A stretch of 64,000 nt of DNA. Origin: Gelidibacter maritimus. Its GTDB lineage: Bacteria; Bacteroidota; Bacteroidia; Flavobacteriales; Flavobacteriaceae. The DNA lies in contig NZ_JACGLT010000010.1 of NCBI RefSeq assembly GCF_014062315.1, positions 13,781 to 77,780 on the forward strand. Direction: 5' to 3'. Below, in pieces: positions 53,547 through 63,056 of the stretch. The number at the start of each line of letters is the position of its first letter. Positions within the stretch are counted from its first letter, which is position 1. Both the position numbers and the translations under genes were made by a program. A model generated the notes under the pieces. The model did not search any database and had not been told where the DNA came from. It saw only the letters and a program-made list of their open reading frames with translations.

Positions 53547-54737
53547 ATGAAAAATCCCAAACTACCAGAAAACGAGCTTCAGCGCTTAGAAGTTTTATCA
53601 GAATATCAATTACTTGACACGTTACCTGAAGAAGAATATGACAATATAACAAGCCTTGTAGCAACCATTTGTGACGCTCCCGTTTCATTAATTACTATGC
53701 TCGATAAGGACCGTAATTTTTTTAAATCACATTATGGAGTTCCGTTTAATGAATCACCGAGAGATATTTCTTTTTGCGGGCATGCCATTTTAGATAATGG
53801 CCCTATTTTTATTATTGAAGACGCTAGATTAGATGAGCGTTTTATAGGCAACCCTCTTATAGAAGATGCCATGGCAATTTTTTATGCTGGCGTTTCCTTG
53901 ATCAATCCTGAAGGTTATGCCTTAGGAACTTTGTGTGTTTTTGATCACAAACCCAGGACTTTAACCACTTCACAACAAAATGCACTCATCACTTTAGGCA
54001 AACAGGTTGTTAATACTTTAGAATTACGACGGCAAAATTTAAAATTGCAAGTTGCTAAAAAAGAACTGACACTGCACAACATCCAATTGAAGAAATTTGC
54101 AAGCCATGTGTCACACGATTTGAAATCGCCATTGGCCAATATTATTTCTTTGACTGATCTTTTAAAGGATGAACTAATTGACAGGCATTCAAATTCGTCA
54201 TTAGAATATCTTGAATATATTGAAGATTCCGCCTTGATCCTCAAAGATTATATTGATGGCATTTTACTGCATTATAAAGCCGACGAGCTACTCATCGCTA
54301 AAAAAGAGGACATCAAACTCTCAGAATTATCTAAAAATATTAGTCAATTATTATTGTCAAAAAATGATAAGCTGACGTATTCTGGAGAGGACACCATAAA
54401 GAACATCAATAAACCGGCCTTAACGCAAATCCTTATCAATTTAGTGGACAATGCGCTCAAGTATAACGATGCTGAAAAACGTTTGATTCATGTTTCTTAC
54501 GTAGAAGAACCTAAATACCACAAATTCTCGGTTTCAGACAACGGAATTGGTATTGAAAAGGACAAGCAGGATGTAATTTTTCAATTGTTTACTATCATCC
54601 CTCATAAAAACATCAAACCAAGTACAGGCATCGGATTAAGCACCATTGAAAATCTAGTTAATAAATTAGGTGGTGAAATTAGTCTCTCTTCAGAAATTGG
54701 TGCGGGGAGTGTTTTTACTTTTACTATTGCCAAGTAG
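53547..54737 (+). CDS. GAF-domain sensor histidine kinase, cytosolic
   Basis: 396 residues without a membrane segment. A GAF domain occupies ~20-160 (LVATICDAPVSLITMLDKDR; SFCGHAIL; GTLCVFDHKPRTL). A short coiled coil follows, then HisKA with the phospho-acceptor His near 190 in SHDLKSPL. The HATPase domain has the N-box ILINLVDNALKY, G1 VSDNGIGI and G2 STGIGLSTIENL. The SFCGHAIL-type GAF is common in redox- or light-related sensors, but no chromophore Cys was confirmed. There is no response regulator nearby, so it is an orphan kinase. The signal and output are unknown. Confidence 0.92.
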   Translation: MKNPKLPENELQRLEVLSEYQLLDTLPEEEYDNITSLVATICDAPVSLITMLDKDRNFFKSHYGVPFNESPRDISFCGHAILDNGPIFIIEDARLDERFIGNPLIEDAMAIFYAGVSLINPEGYALGTLCVFDHKPRTLTTSQQNALITLGKQVVNTLELRRQNLKLQVAKKELTLHNIQLKKFASHVSHDLKSPLANIISLTDLLKDELIDRHSNSSLEYLEYIEDSALILKDYIDGILLHYKADELLIAKKEDIKLSELSKNISQLLLSKNDKLTYSGEDTIKNINKPALTQILINLVDNALKYNDAEKRLIHVSYVEEPKYHKFSVSDNGIGIEKDKQDVIFQLFTIIPHKNIKPSTGIGLSTIENLVNKLGGEISLSSEIGAGSVFTFTIAK

Positions 54738-54898
54738 GATTAAGCTGTTTTATCAATTGCTTAACAAGCAGCATAAACATGAGCGGTGCAACCTCATTAT
54801 ATAAGAGGAGCAGTTGTCCTTTTTAACCTATTTTAACATATTTTCAAAATAGCTTCCGATAAATCCTTTTATCTTTAAAGTTTTAAAATCCTAACTAT

Positions 54899-56383
54899 AT
54901 GAAAAACTATTTCTTACTAATTGCCACATTTTCGGTGAGCATTCTTTATTCGCAAGGAATAAAGGTTCCTTTAGACACTATGGTTGTTACCAATCACTCC
55001 GTAGTTATTAATGGTCAAAACCTATCGTACCAAGCAACAGCCGGTACACAGCCGGTCTGGGATGCCAAAGGAGAACCAATTGCCACATTGTTCTACACCT
55101 ATTATAAAAAAAGTAACAGTGAAAAAGAAAAACGACCAATCATCTTTTCTTTTAATGGTGGCCCAGGTTCTGCATCTGCGTGGATGCATATTGCCTATAC
55201 TGGACCTGTAATTTTAAACATAGACGATGAAGGCTATCCTGTTCAGCCTTATGGTGTAAAAGCCAATCCGCATTCTATTTTAGATGTGGCAGATATTGTT
55301 TTTATTGATCCTGTAAACACTGGATATTCTAGGATGGTTGCAGATAAAGACGGAAAGATGCCGGATAGAAAAACATTTTTTGGGATTAATGCCGATATTA
55401 AATATCTAGCAGAATGGATGAATACCTTTGTTTCGCGAAAAAATCGATGGGAGTCTCCAAAATATTTAATCGGAGAAAGCTATGGTGGCCCTCGGGTTAT
55501 GGGGTTATCAAAAGAGTTGCAAAATAGCCAATGGATGTATCTTAATGGCGTAATATTAGTATCGCCAGCCGATTATAAAATATACTCTACAGATCAGCCC
55601 ATATACTCTGCTTTGAATTTGCCATATTTTACGGCGGCGGCATGGTATCAAAACGCACTTTCACCTGCACTCCAACAAAAAGACCTCTTGGACATATTAC
55701 CTGAAGTAGAGGCTTATACCATTGATAAAGTTATGCCTGCCATCGCCAAAGGCGGCTTTATTTCAGAAGCAGAAAGAAACCAAGTGGCCGAAAAGATGAG
55801 CCTTTATTCTGGATTGAGCAAATCTTCAATTATTGATCACAATCTGGATGTTCCGACAAGTTTCTTCTGGAAAGAACTCATCCGTGACAAGGGCTATACC
55901 ATTGGCAGATTGGATTCAAGGTATTTAGGAATCGATAAAATGAACGCGGGAAATTCTCCTGATTATAACTCTGAACTAACCTCATGGCTCCATTCCTTCA
56001 CCCCTGCCATCAATTATTACATTCGTGAAGAACTTAAGTTTAAAACTGACGTCAAATATAATATGTTTGGAAACGTCCACCCGTGGGATCGACAATATGA
56101 TAGAACCCGAGACGGATTAAGACAGGCCATGGCCCAGAATCCATATTTAAAGGTATTGGTGCAGTCTGGGTATTATGACGGTGCCACCACATATTTTGCT
56201 GCAAAATATACTGTTGGACAAATGGATCCGAGTGGTAGGATGAAAGACCGTGTCTCTTTTAAAGGTTACAGAAGTGGCCATATGATGTATTTAAGAAAAG
56301 AAGATTTAAAGACGGCTACAGAAGATATAAGACAATTTATTTTGGAATCCACCCCTAAACAAGGGGAAGCCGCAAAGTACTAA
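54899..56383 (+). CDS. S10 family serine carboxypeptidase-like secreted peptidase
   Basis: 494 residues. The signal peptide (MKNYFLLIATFSVSILYSQG) ends near residue 19. The alpha/beta-hydrolase fold has FNGGPGSASAWMHI (oxyanion hole, ~90), nucleophile Ser near 193 in GESYGGPRV, Asp near 427 in SGYYDGATTYF and His near 461 in GYRSGHMMYL. These match the S10 catalytic triad in order and spacing. It should remove C-terminal residues from peptides in the periplasm or outside the cell. It is monocistronic with a clear terminator 6 bp beyond the stop. Confidence 0.93.
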   Translation: MKNYFLLIATFSVSILYSQGIKVPLDTMVVTNHSVVINGQNLSYQATAGTQPVWDAKGEPIATLFYTYYKKSNSEKEKRPIIFSFNGGPGSASAWMHIAYTGPVILNIDDEGYPVQPYGVKANPHSILDVADIVFIDPVNTGYSRMVADKDGKMPDRKTFFGINADIKYLAEWMNTFVSRKNRWESPKYLIGESYGGPRVMGLSKELQNSQWMYLNGVILVSPADYKIYSTDQPIYSALNLPYFTAAAWYQNALSPALQQKDLLDILPEVEAYTIDKVMPAIAKGGFISEAERNQVAEKMSLYSGLSKSSIIDHNLDVPTSFFWKELIRDKGYTIGRLDSRYLGIDKMNAGNSPDYNSELTSWLHSFTPAINYYIREELKFKTDVKYNMFGNVHPWDRQYDRTRDGLRQAMAQNPYLKVLVQSGYYDGATTYFAAKYTVGQMDPSGRMKDRVSFKGYRSGHMMYLRKEDLKTATEDIRQFILESTPKQGEAAKY

Positions 56384-56388
56384 TCATA

Positions 56389-56420
56389 TAAAAACCTGAT
56401 AATTGATTTTATCAGGTTTT
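56389..56420 (+). terminator. Terminator after the S10 peptidase gene
   Basis: 13-bp stem AAAAACCTGATAA/TTATCAGGTTTTT with a 6-nt loop and a T-run. Confidence 0.92.
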
Positions 56421-56614
56421 TTTATTTCCTAATCTTAAAAAAAATTCTGTTTTAAATACTATACAAGATTTTTGACTCTCCTTATATATTCTGTCCTAAT
56501 TCTTTATACTTAAGAACTTAAACCAATGTAAGCTTTTCTATAAAAAGCACCATGTCAACACAATGTTGTTAATTAGTTAATCTTAAATTTAGATAGAAAT
56601 CATAATTTAGTGGT

Positions 56615-57622
56615 ATGCAGCAGCCCTTAGTCAGCATTCTAACCCCTTTTAAAAATAGCGAGGACTTTTTATCGCCCTATCTCGAATCTATACGTGGTCA
56701 GACCTATACCAATTGGGAGTTGATTATTGTAGATGACCATTCTACTGATCAAGGCTATGACCTCATAGCTTCGTTTGCTAATGATGACGCTCGAATAAAA
56801 TTACTTAAATCTAACGGACAGGGTATTATTGATGCATTAAGAACAGCCTTACAAAACAGTACAGGACACTATATAACCCGGATGGATAGCGATGATCTTA
56901 TGGCGCCAAAAAAACTGGACCTGATGCTCAACGATTTGAAAGCCCATGGTAAAGGTTATATTGCATTAGGGCTGGTCAAGTATTTTTCTGAAGGTGAACT
57001 TGGAGAAGGATATCAAAACTATGAGGAATGGTTGAATCGACTTACTACATCAGGCACCAATTATAGTGAAATCTACAAGGAATGCGTCATTCCATCCCCT
57101 TGTTGGATGGTAGAACGAGATGATTTGATTGCTTGTGGTGCTTTTGATAAAAACATATATCCCGAAGATTACGATTTAGCATTTAGATTCTACAAACACG
57201 GTCTAAAGTGCATTCCCTCCAATCAGGTGCTCCATTACTGGCGTGACTACAGCAGCAGGACTTCAAGAACTGATAAACATTATTCCGACAATCATTTTCT
57301 TAAACTGAAGGTGCACTATTTTTTAGAGCTCGATTTTAATCCAAATCGCCCGTTGGTGCTATGGGGTGCAGGCTTTAAAGGTAAATTTTGTGCTAAATTG
57401 TTGAAGAAAAATAAAGTACCATTTATTTGGATCTGTAATAATCCCAAGAAAATAGGCAAGCATATCTATAACATAAAACTCCATGCCACTTCATCCCTAA
57501 GCACGATTCGTCAACCTCAAGTAATCGTTACTGTGGCCAACAAAACCTCTCAAAAACGAATCACTGCCATTCTAGAAAACCACCAATTGACAAAAGCCTT
57601 TGATTATTTCTTCTTTTGTTAG
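56615..57622 (+). CDS. GT2 glycosyltransferase with extra C-terminal Rossmann-like domain
   Basis: 335 residues. The GT2 core lies at ~5-220: SILTPFKNSEDFLSPYLESI, IIVDDHSTD, RMDSDDLMAPKKL (DxD) and PEDYDLAFRFYKHG. From ~245 to the end a second unit opens RPLVLWGAGFKGKFCAKLL, a glycine-rich nucleotide-binding type loop, followed by FIWICNNPKKIGKHIYNIKL and VIVTVANKTS. This resembles the small NAD/UDP-sugar-binding folds seen in PglD-type N-termini. It stands alone, far from the polysaccharide locus. Donor, acceptor and the role of the second domain are unknown. Confidence 0.88.
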   Translation: MQQPLVSILTPFKNSEDFLSPYLESIRGQTYTNWELIIVDDHSTDQGYDLIASFANDDARIKLLKSNGQGIIDALRTALQNSTGHYITRMDSDDLMAPKKLDLMLNDLKAHGKGYIALGLVKYFSEGELGEGYQNYEEWLNRLTTSGTNYSEIYKECVIPSPCWMVERDDLIACGAFDKNIYPEDYDLAFRFYKHGLKCIPSNQVLHYWRDYSSRTSRTDKHYSDNHFLKLKVHYFLELDFNPNRPLVLWGAGFKGKFCAKLLKKNKVPFIWICNNPKKIGKHIYNIKLHATSSLSTIRQPQVIVTVANKTSQKRITAILENHQLTKAFDYFFFC

Positions 57623-57685
57623 CAATCTCAACTTATAAACGTTAAATTTCTCAAAATCTGAACACGCTTATCCTCTTGTATTTTT

Positions 57686-57693
57686 TATATTTG
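57686..57693 (+). promoter_or_regulatory. Putative -7 promoter element
   Basis: TATATTTG matches TAnnTTTG, 34 nt before ATG 57728, the first gene of a tightly packed four-gene block. Confidence 0.45.
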
Positions 57694-57727
57694 GTCCGCT
57701 TGTTCGACTACAAAAAATATAATAGGA

Positions 57728-59653
57728 ATGCAGTTTAAAAACCCAGAAATTCTTTATGCACTACTGCTGCTCATTATTCCTATAATTGTCCATTTATTCC
57801 AACTCAGACGCTTTGAGAAGGTCACTTTCACCAACGTTCAGTTTCTTAAAAACATTATTTTAAAAACGCGTAAAAGTTCACAAATCAAAAAATGGTTGAC
57901 ATTGTTGACCCGCTTGCTATTGTTAACTTGTCTAATTATCGCTTTTGCCCAACCATATCAAGCTAATCAAAGTAGTTTTACCACTACCAATGAAACCGTC
58001 ATTTATTTAGACAATTCGTTCAGCATGCAAGCTAAAGGCGATAATGGTACACTTTTAAATGCCGCGGTACAAGATTTAATTGAGCATGTAGATGAAAATG
58101 AATCCATTAGCCTTTTCACAAATGATCTCAATTTTTCGAACACAACCATCAAGGCCATTCAAAATGATTTGATAGAACTCTCCTATTCGCCATATCAAAT
58201 GGACTATGAGGCCGTTATTTTAAAAGGAAAAAAAGCATTCACCAAGGACAAAGGCAGCGTCAAAAATTTGGTGCTGATTTCAGATTTTCAACAAAAAAAC
58301 GAAGTTTTGACGCTCGATAAAGATAGTCTGGTCAATTATCGCTTGGTACAACTACAACCAAGAGCCACTGAAAATGTCAGTATCGACTCACTATATATCT
58401 CTAAGGACAACGTAGAAACCTTAGAGCTAACGGTTATGTTGAGCAATCAAGGAAACCCAATTGAAACTTTGTCGATTTCCTTATTTGAAGACCAACAACT
58501 AATGGCAAAAAGTGCAGTCTCTATTGATGATAAAATCGAGACCATTTTTACAATCCCTAACAATAAAGCTTTTAAAGGAAAGGTTGTTATTGATGATGTT
58601 AATTTAAACTATGACAACACATTACACTTTAATATAGATAAAAAAGATCGTATAAAAGTTTTGGCAATCAATGATGCCAATGCTGATTTTTTGAGAAAAC
58701 TTTATACCACAGACGAATTTGAACTGACCATTGTCAATTTCAAAGATCTCAATTATAACATTATCGTTGATCAGAATTTGATTGTTCTCAATGAATTACA
58801 AGACATTCCAAACGCACTATCTACATCGCTAAAGTCCTTTTCTGAAAATGGTGGAAGCATCTTAATAATCCCTTCAACTAAATCAGACACACCTACTTAC
58901 AATCAATTATTTAGCGTTTTATCATTACCAAGATTCACTACTCAGATATTATCAGAAAAACGAATTACAAAAATCAATTTTTCTCACCCGCTTTTAAAGA
59001 ATGTTTTCAACAAAACTGTAGCTAATTTCCAATATCCAAAGGTCAATTCGTTTTATAGGCAGTCCAATCCATCTGGGGCTAGCGTGTTGAGCTTTGAAGA
59101 TAACGCAACCTTCTTAGCCCAGTTTAATAATATTTACGCTTTTTCTGCAAGTTTAGATGAAAACAATTCCAATTTTAAAAACTCACCATTAATTGTGCCC
59201 GTGCTATATAATATTGGCAAACAAAGTTTAAAATTACCACAATTGTACTACACCATTGGCATAACAAACATCATTGATATCAATGCCAATTTGCTTCAGG
59301 ACGAAATTTTAAAACTCGAGAATGCTAAAACGTCAATGATCCCTATGCAACAGACCTTTAGCAATAAGGTGCAAATAATTACTGACGAAAACCCTAAATC
59401 GGCGGGTATATTTAAAGTTAAAAATAAAGAAAAGGTCTTACAACATCTTAGTTATAATTACAATAGGAATGAGAGCCAGCTTAATTATCTGAACGTTTCA
59501 CAAATTAAAAATAGCACCAACAACAGTTCTGTAGCGGCTGTTATTGACGATATAAAAAGTACCACTAATATCAATGAGCTGTGGAAATGGTTTGTTATTT
59601 TTGCAATAGCTTTTTTAATTATTGAAATGCTCATCTTAAAACTTCTTAAATGA
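57728..59653 (+). CDS. BatA-like membrane protein with von Willebrand A domain
   Basis: 641 residues. The N-terminal double-membrane domain (FKNPEILYALLLLIIPIIVHLF; LTRLLLLTCLIIAFAQPYQ) is that of TIGR02226/BatA. A VWA domain follows with MIDAS DxSxS in YLDNSFSM (~92-99). The long periplasmic part extends to ~615 and a last membrane segment (FVIFAIAFLIIEMLILKLL) ends the protein. Related proteins belong to Bacteroidota aerotolerance-type operons, but no MoxR or other Bat genes are present here. It overlaps the next gene by 4 nt, part of the conserved block with the dihydroorotase-like gene. Confidence 0.9.
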   Translation: MQFKNPEILYALLLLIIPIIVHLFQLRRFEKVTFTNVQFLKNIILKTRKSSQIKKWLTLLTRLLLLTCLIIAFAQPYQANQSSFTTTNETVIYLDNSFSMQAKGDNGTLLNAAVQDLIEHVDENESISLFTNDLNFSNTTIKAIQNDLIELSYSPYQMDYEAVILKGKKAFTKDKGSVKNLVLISDFQQKNEVLTLDKDSLVNYRLVQLQPRATENVSIDSLYISKDNVETLELTVMLSNQGNPIETLSISLFEDQQLMAKSAVSIDDKIETIFTIPNNKAFKGKVVIDDVNLNYDNTLHFNIDKKDRIKVLAINDANADFLRKLYTTDEFELTIVNFKDLNYNIIVDQNLIVLNELQDIPNALSTSLKSFSENGGSILIIPSTKSDTPTYNQLFSVLSLPRFTTQILSEKRITKINFSHPLLKNVFNKTVANFQYPKVNSFYRQSNPSGASVLSFEDNATFLAQFNNIYAFSASLDENNSNFKNSPLIVPVLYNIGKQSLKLPQLYYTIGITNIIDINANLLQDEILKLENAKTSMIPMQQTFSNKVQIITDENPKSAGIFKVKNKEKVLQHLSYNYNRNESQLNYLNVSQIKNSTNNSSVAAVIDDIKSTTNINELWKWFVIFAIAFLIIEMLILKLLK

Positions 59654-60903
59654 ACGTACTAATAAAATCTGCCACCATAGTGGACTCAAAAAGCGATTTT
59701 CACAATCAAACCTGTGATATCCTTATTGAGAAAGGCGTCATTTCAAATATCTCTAAACAGATTGAAAACCCTGATAACGTTCAGGAAATTACACTTGAGA
59801 ATCTACATATTTCCCAAGGCTGGTTTGATAGTAGCGTAAGTTTTGGAGAACCGGGTTTTGAAGAACGTGAAACTATTGCTAACGGACTTTTCACCGCCGC
59901 ACGATCAGGGTTTACAGATGTTGCCGTTAACCCCAATACCAATCCGGTGATTGATAGTTATGCCGATATATCTTTTCTTAAAGGTAAGGCTAATGGAAAT
60001 TCTGTTAACCTACATCCGATTGGTGCCTTGACAAAAAATAGCGATGGTGAAGATTTAGCGGAGCTTTTCGATATGAAAAATGCTGGAGCCATTGCTTTTT
60101 ATGATTACCAAAAACCAATAAGCAATCCAAACCTAATGAAACTGGCCTTACAATACGCTAGCAATTTTGGTGGATTGATCTACTCTTTTCCTCAGGAATC
60201 TAAAATCTCTGGACTTGGAGTCATGAATGAAAACATCATGAGCACATCCTTGGGCCTAAAAGGAAACCCAACATTGGCTGAAGAACTACAGATTGTGCGC
60301 GATCTGTTTTTATTAGAATATACCGGTGGAAAATTGCATATACCAACAATTTCTTCTGCAAAATCCGTCGAGTTGATCCGAAATGCAAAAACCAAAAATA
60401 TAGATGTGAGCTGCAGTGTAGCCATTCATAATTTGATTTTGACAGATGAGGTATTGCAGACCTTTGATACACGCTTTAAAGTCAAGCCACCATTAAGAAC
60501 ACAATCTGATTGTGACGCTCTTATTGAAGGTCTTAAGGATGGTACTATCGATATGGTAACGAGTGATCACAATCCAATTGATATAGAGCACAAAAAAATA
60601 GAGTTTGATTACGCAAAATATGGCACTATCGGATTGGAAACTGCTTTTGGAGCTTTAAATACCATTTTCAGCCTGAAGAAAACAATCGAGCTATTGACCA
60701 AAGGGAAAGGGCGATTCGAAATTACGTCAACGCCTATTGCCATTGGCTCTAAAGCTAAATTAACCCTATTCAACCCTGACAAGAATTATCAATTCGGCAA
60801 GAATATGATCCTTTCTACTTCAAAAAATGCCATCTTTGAAAACCAAAGTCTCAAAGGGAAAGTGTATGGTATTTTCTCAAACAATCAACTGGTTTTAAAT
60901 TAA
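59650..60903 (+). CDS. Dihydroorotase-like protein lacking metal ligands
   Basis: 417 residues with a full dihydroorotase layout: an N-terminal beta-sandwich strand set, a barrel, and a C-terminal sandwich. The motif that should read DxHxHFREPG is DSSVSFGEPG (60-69), so both metal-binding His and the substrate Arg are replaced by Ser, Ser and Gly. The later HxxD-type His regions are also changed (YSFPQES; HIPTISS). NPNTNP and TSDHNPID remain. It is probably a non-catalytic paralogue, possibly structural or moonlighting, comparable to the inactive PyrC' that supports aspartate transcarbamoylase in some bacteria. It is coupled to its neighbours by a 4-nt overlap and a 1-nt gap. Confidence 0.88.
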   Translation: MNVLIKSATIVDSKSDFHNQTCDILIEKGVISNISKQIENPDNVQEITLENLHISQGWFDSSVSFGEPGFEERETIANGLFTAARSGFTDVAVNPNTNPVIDSYADISFLKGKANGNSVNLHPIGALTKNSDGEDLAELFDMKNAGAIAFYDYQKPISNPNLMKLALQYASNFGGLIYSFPQESKISGLGVMNENIMSTSLGLKGNPTLAEELQIVRDLFLLEYTGGKLHIPTISSAKSVELIRNAKTKNIDVSCSVAIHNLILTDEVLQTFDTRFKVKPPLRTQSDCDALIEGLKDGTIDMVTSDHNPIDIEHKKIEFDYAKYGTIGLETAFGALNTIFSLKKTIELLTKGKGRFEITSTPIAIGSKAKLTLFNPDKNYQFGKNMILSTSKNAIFENQSLKGKVYGIFSNNQLVLN

Positions 60904-60904
60904 C

Positions 60905-61231
60905 ATGAAAGATTCTATTGTCAAAGAGGGTAAAACATTGGCCATCATAAGCTACTTAACATTTATAGGTATGATCTTGGCCATTATAATGAATTTAGAA
61001 AAGCGTAATCCATTTACAGCATTTCATATCAGACAAATGTTAGGCTTAATGATACTTTTAATCTTTTCAAATTTAGTAGAACAATATGTCAACAGTCTTT
61101 TGGGAACTGCCTTTTGGATCGTCACCTTTGCATGTTGGCTATTTGGGCTCTATTATGCCATAAAAGAAGAATATAAACTTATACCTGTTCTTGGTGAAAA
61201 ATTCCAAGAATGGTTTAAAACTATTAATTAA
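60905..61231 (+). CDS. Small DUF4870/Tic20-like membrane protein
   Basis: 108 residues with three hydrophobic segments (~12-30, ~46-62, ~68-86). KEGKTLAIISYLTFIGMILAII and NPFTAFHIRQMLGLMILLI match the pattern of the DUF4870/Tic20-like family, in which FHxRQ is conserved. The C-terminal end is amphipathic (GEKFQEWFKTI). It starts one base after the dihydroorotase-like stop and ends two bases before the esterase start, so it is in one operon. The function is unknown. Confidence 0.85.
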   Translation: MKDSIVKEGKTLAIISYLTFIGMILAIIMNLEKRNPFTAFHIRQMLGLMILLIFSNLVEQYVNSLLGTAFWIVTFACWLFGLYYAIKEEYKLIPVLGEKFQEWFKTIN

Positions 61232-61233
61232 TC

Positions 61234-61890
61234 ATGTCCGATCTCTCTTTACATCATATTACAAGACCTTCAAGTTTAAAGGAAAATGCACCTACACTCA
61301 TCATGTTCCATGGGTATGGCAGTGATGAAAATGACCTGTTTAGCTTTGCTTCTGAAATGCCGGAAGAGTTATTTATCATCTCTGCGCGAGCGCCCTACCC
61401 TATGCAACCTTATGGCAATGCGTGGTATGCGATCAATTTTGACGCCAAGATGAACAAATGGAATGATAATGAACAGGCCATCAAATCGAGAGATCTGATT
61501 GCTAATTTCATTGATGAAGTAAAAGAAAAGTATCCTATAAGTAAAGACAACCTGACACTTTTAGGTTTTAGCCAAGGTACAATTCTGAGTTACGCTGTAG
61601 CGCTCACCTATCCGGAGAAGATAAAAAACATCATTGCTTTAAGCGGCTATATTAGCCCTGAAATGCTTCCTGACGATTTAGAAACCAAAAACTATTCGCA
61701 TTTAGCTTTTTACTGTTCACATGGTAATGTAGATCAAGTCATTCCTGTAGAATGGGCAAGAAAAGTGCCTCAGTTTTTGAATGCACTTTCAATTAAAAAC
61801 ACCTATAAAGAATTTCCTGTTGGACATGGTGTAGCCCCAGAAAACTTTTATGAATTGAGAAGTTGGCTAAACAAACGCTTGGAAAAATAG
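61234..61890 (+). CDS. Phospholipase/carboxylesterase-type alpha/beta hydrolase
   Basis: 218 residues, typical of the YpfH/acyl-protein-thioesterase group. The oxyanion-hole HGYGSDENDLFSFA is near 28-41, nucleophile Ser in LLGFSQGT lies near residue 114, Asp in HGNVDQVIPVEWA near 166, and His in VGHGVAPENF near 199. It is cytosolic, without a signal peptide, and probably hydrolyses short acyl esters or thioesters. It is the last gene of the 57728-61890 block, with 2 bp to the gene before it. Confidence 0.92.
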   Translation: MSDLSLHHITRPSSLKENAPTLIMFHGYGSDENDLFSFASEMPEELFIISARAPYPMQPYGNAWYAINFDAKMNKWNDNEQAIKSRDLIANFIDEVKEKYPISKDNLTLLGFSQGTILSYAVALTYPEKIKNIIALSGYISPEMLPDDLETKNYSHLAFYCSHGNVDQVIPVEWARKVPQFLNALSIKNTYKEFPVGHGVAPENFYELRSWLNKRLEK

Positions 61891-62043
61891 TTCAAAGGTT
61901 TAAATCTCACAGAATATCAAAACACGAATACATCGTTACTTCTGGAAAATCAGCTTTATTTATAGTACTATAGAATAAGCTGTCAGCTGCGATACACTCG
62001 ATATTTGTGATGAGTACATGTAAGCATATTAAAATTTAAGCTA

Positions 62044-62253
62044 TTAAGGATGTTGCTCCATCGGAAGCTCACTTTTAAGTGCTTTTAGTTCTTTATTTAG
62101 GTGATTAATAGAATCTTTCAGCATTTGCTCTTTTTCTATCAATTTTGTCATTTTTTCTTGGTACGTTTCAAATATATTCTTGGAGTTTACATATTGAAAT
62201 ATAATTAACAACAATGCAAAAACGAACATGTACATAAAGAGTTTACCTTTCAT
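62044..62253 (-). CDS. Small coiled-coil membrane protein
   Basis: 69 residues. One membrane helix (LFMYMFVFALLLIIFQYV, ~5-22) is followed by a charged coiled coil (~30-62: YQEKMTKLIEKEQMLKDSI; LNKELKALKSEL). The shape recalls FtsL/FtsB-type division proteins, but without specific motifs this is only a resemblance. It begins 6 bp after the MBL hydrolase stop on the same strand and is likely co-transcribed. Confidence 0.72.
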   Translation of the reverse strand: MKGKLFMYMFVFALLLIIFQYVNSKNIFETYQEKMTKLIEKEQMLKDSINHLNKELKALKSELPMEQHP

Positions 62254-62259
62254 AAATTT

Positions 62260-63021
62260 TTATAGGTTAATTTGTAAATTGTCATAGGCCAAAAAGACAT
62301 TTTCTGGGAGGGTTTCTTCCACTTCATCATGAAAACCGAGCATGTGACTAATATGTGTCAGGTACGCTCGCTCAGGCTTTACTCTAGCTATGACCTCTAG
62401 AGCTTCACTAAGGGTAAAGTGAGAAATGTGTTCTGCTTCCCGCAAGGCATTTACGACAAGCACCTTAACCCCCATGAGCTTTTTAAGCTCATCGTCTTCA
62501 ATGGTTTTCATGTCGGTTAAATAGGCAAAATCATTGAATCTAAAACCAAAAACCTGAAGTTTATAATGCATCCCATTTATTGGCACAACATTTATATCGC
62601 CTAACTGGAATGGCTTATTTTCAATCCTAATGGGCTTCACTCCCGGCGCCCCCGCATATTTATTTTTTGTTTCAAAAATATAGGCAAAACGTTGCTCAAG
62701 CGCTTTTAAAACCCTTTTGTGAGCATAAATCGGAATATCACCCTGCTTAAAATAAAAAGGTCTAATATCATCTAAGCCTGCCGTATGATCAGCATGTTCA
62801 TGGGTAAAAACCACCCCATCCAACTTAGTACATTTGGCATTTAGCATTTGTTGTCTAAAATCTGGGCCGCAATCAATGACATAAGTATAATTACCCCATT
62901 CTATCAACACAGATACGCGCAGACGCTTGTCTTTCGGATTGTTGCTTAAACATACAGGATGAGTACTTCCTATAACAGGAATTCCTTGAGATGTGCCGGT
63001 TCCTAAAAATATAACTTTCAA
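62260..63021 (-). CDS. MBL-fold metal-dependent hydrolase (PhnP-like)
   Basis: 253 residues. The start KVIFLGTGTSQGIPVIG and the di-metal motif THEHADHTAGLDDIRPF (HxHxDH, ~75-91) are typical of PhnP-type cyclic-phosphate phosphodiesterases. Later ligands are in NALREAEHISHFTL and AYLTHISHMLGFHDEVE. It probably acts as a cytosolic phosphodiesterase or hydrolase; the physiological substrate is unknown. It is followed closely by a small coiled-coil gene. The divergent promoter region toward 63112 is short (90 bp). Confidence 0.9.
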   Translation of the reverse strand: MKVIFLGTGTSQGIPVIGSTHPVCLSNNPKDKRLRVSVLIEWGNYTYVIDCGPDFRQQMLNAKCTKLDGVVFTHEHADHTAGLDDIRPFYFKQGDIPIYAHKRVLKALEQRFAYIFETKNKYAGAPGVKPIRIENKPFQLGDINVVPINGMHYKLQVFGFRFNDFAYLTDMKTIEDDELKKLMGVKVLVVNALREAEHISHFTLSEALEVIARVKPERAYLTHISHMLGFHDEVEETLPENVFLAYDNLQINL

Positions 63022-63056
63022 AGATGATTTGTTTGCAACAAAAGTAAGTTTATTAT

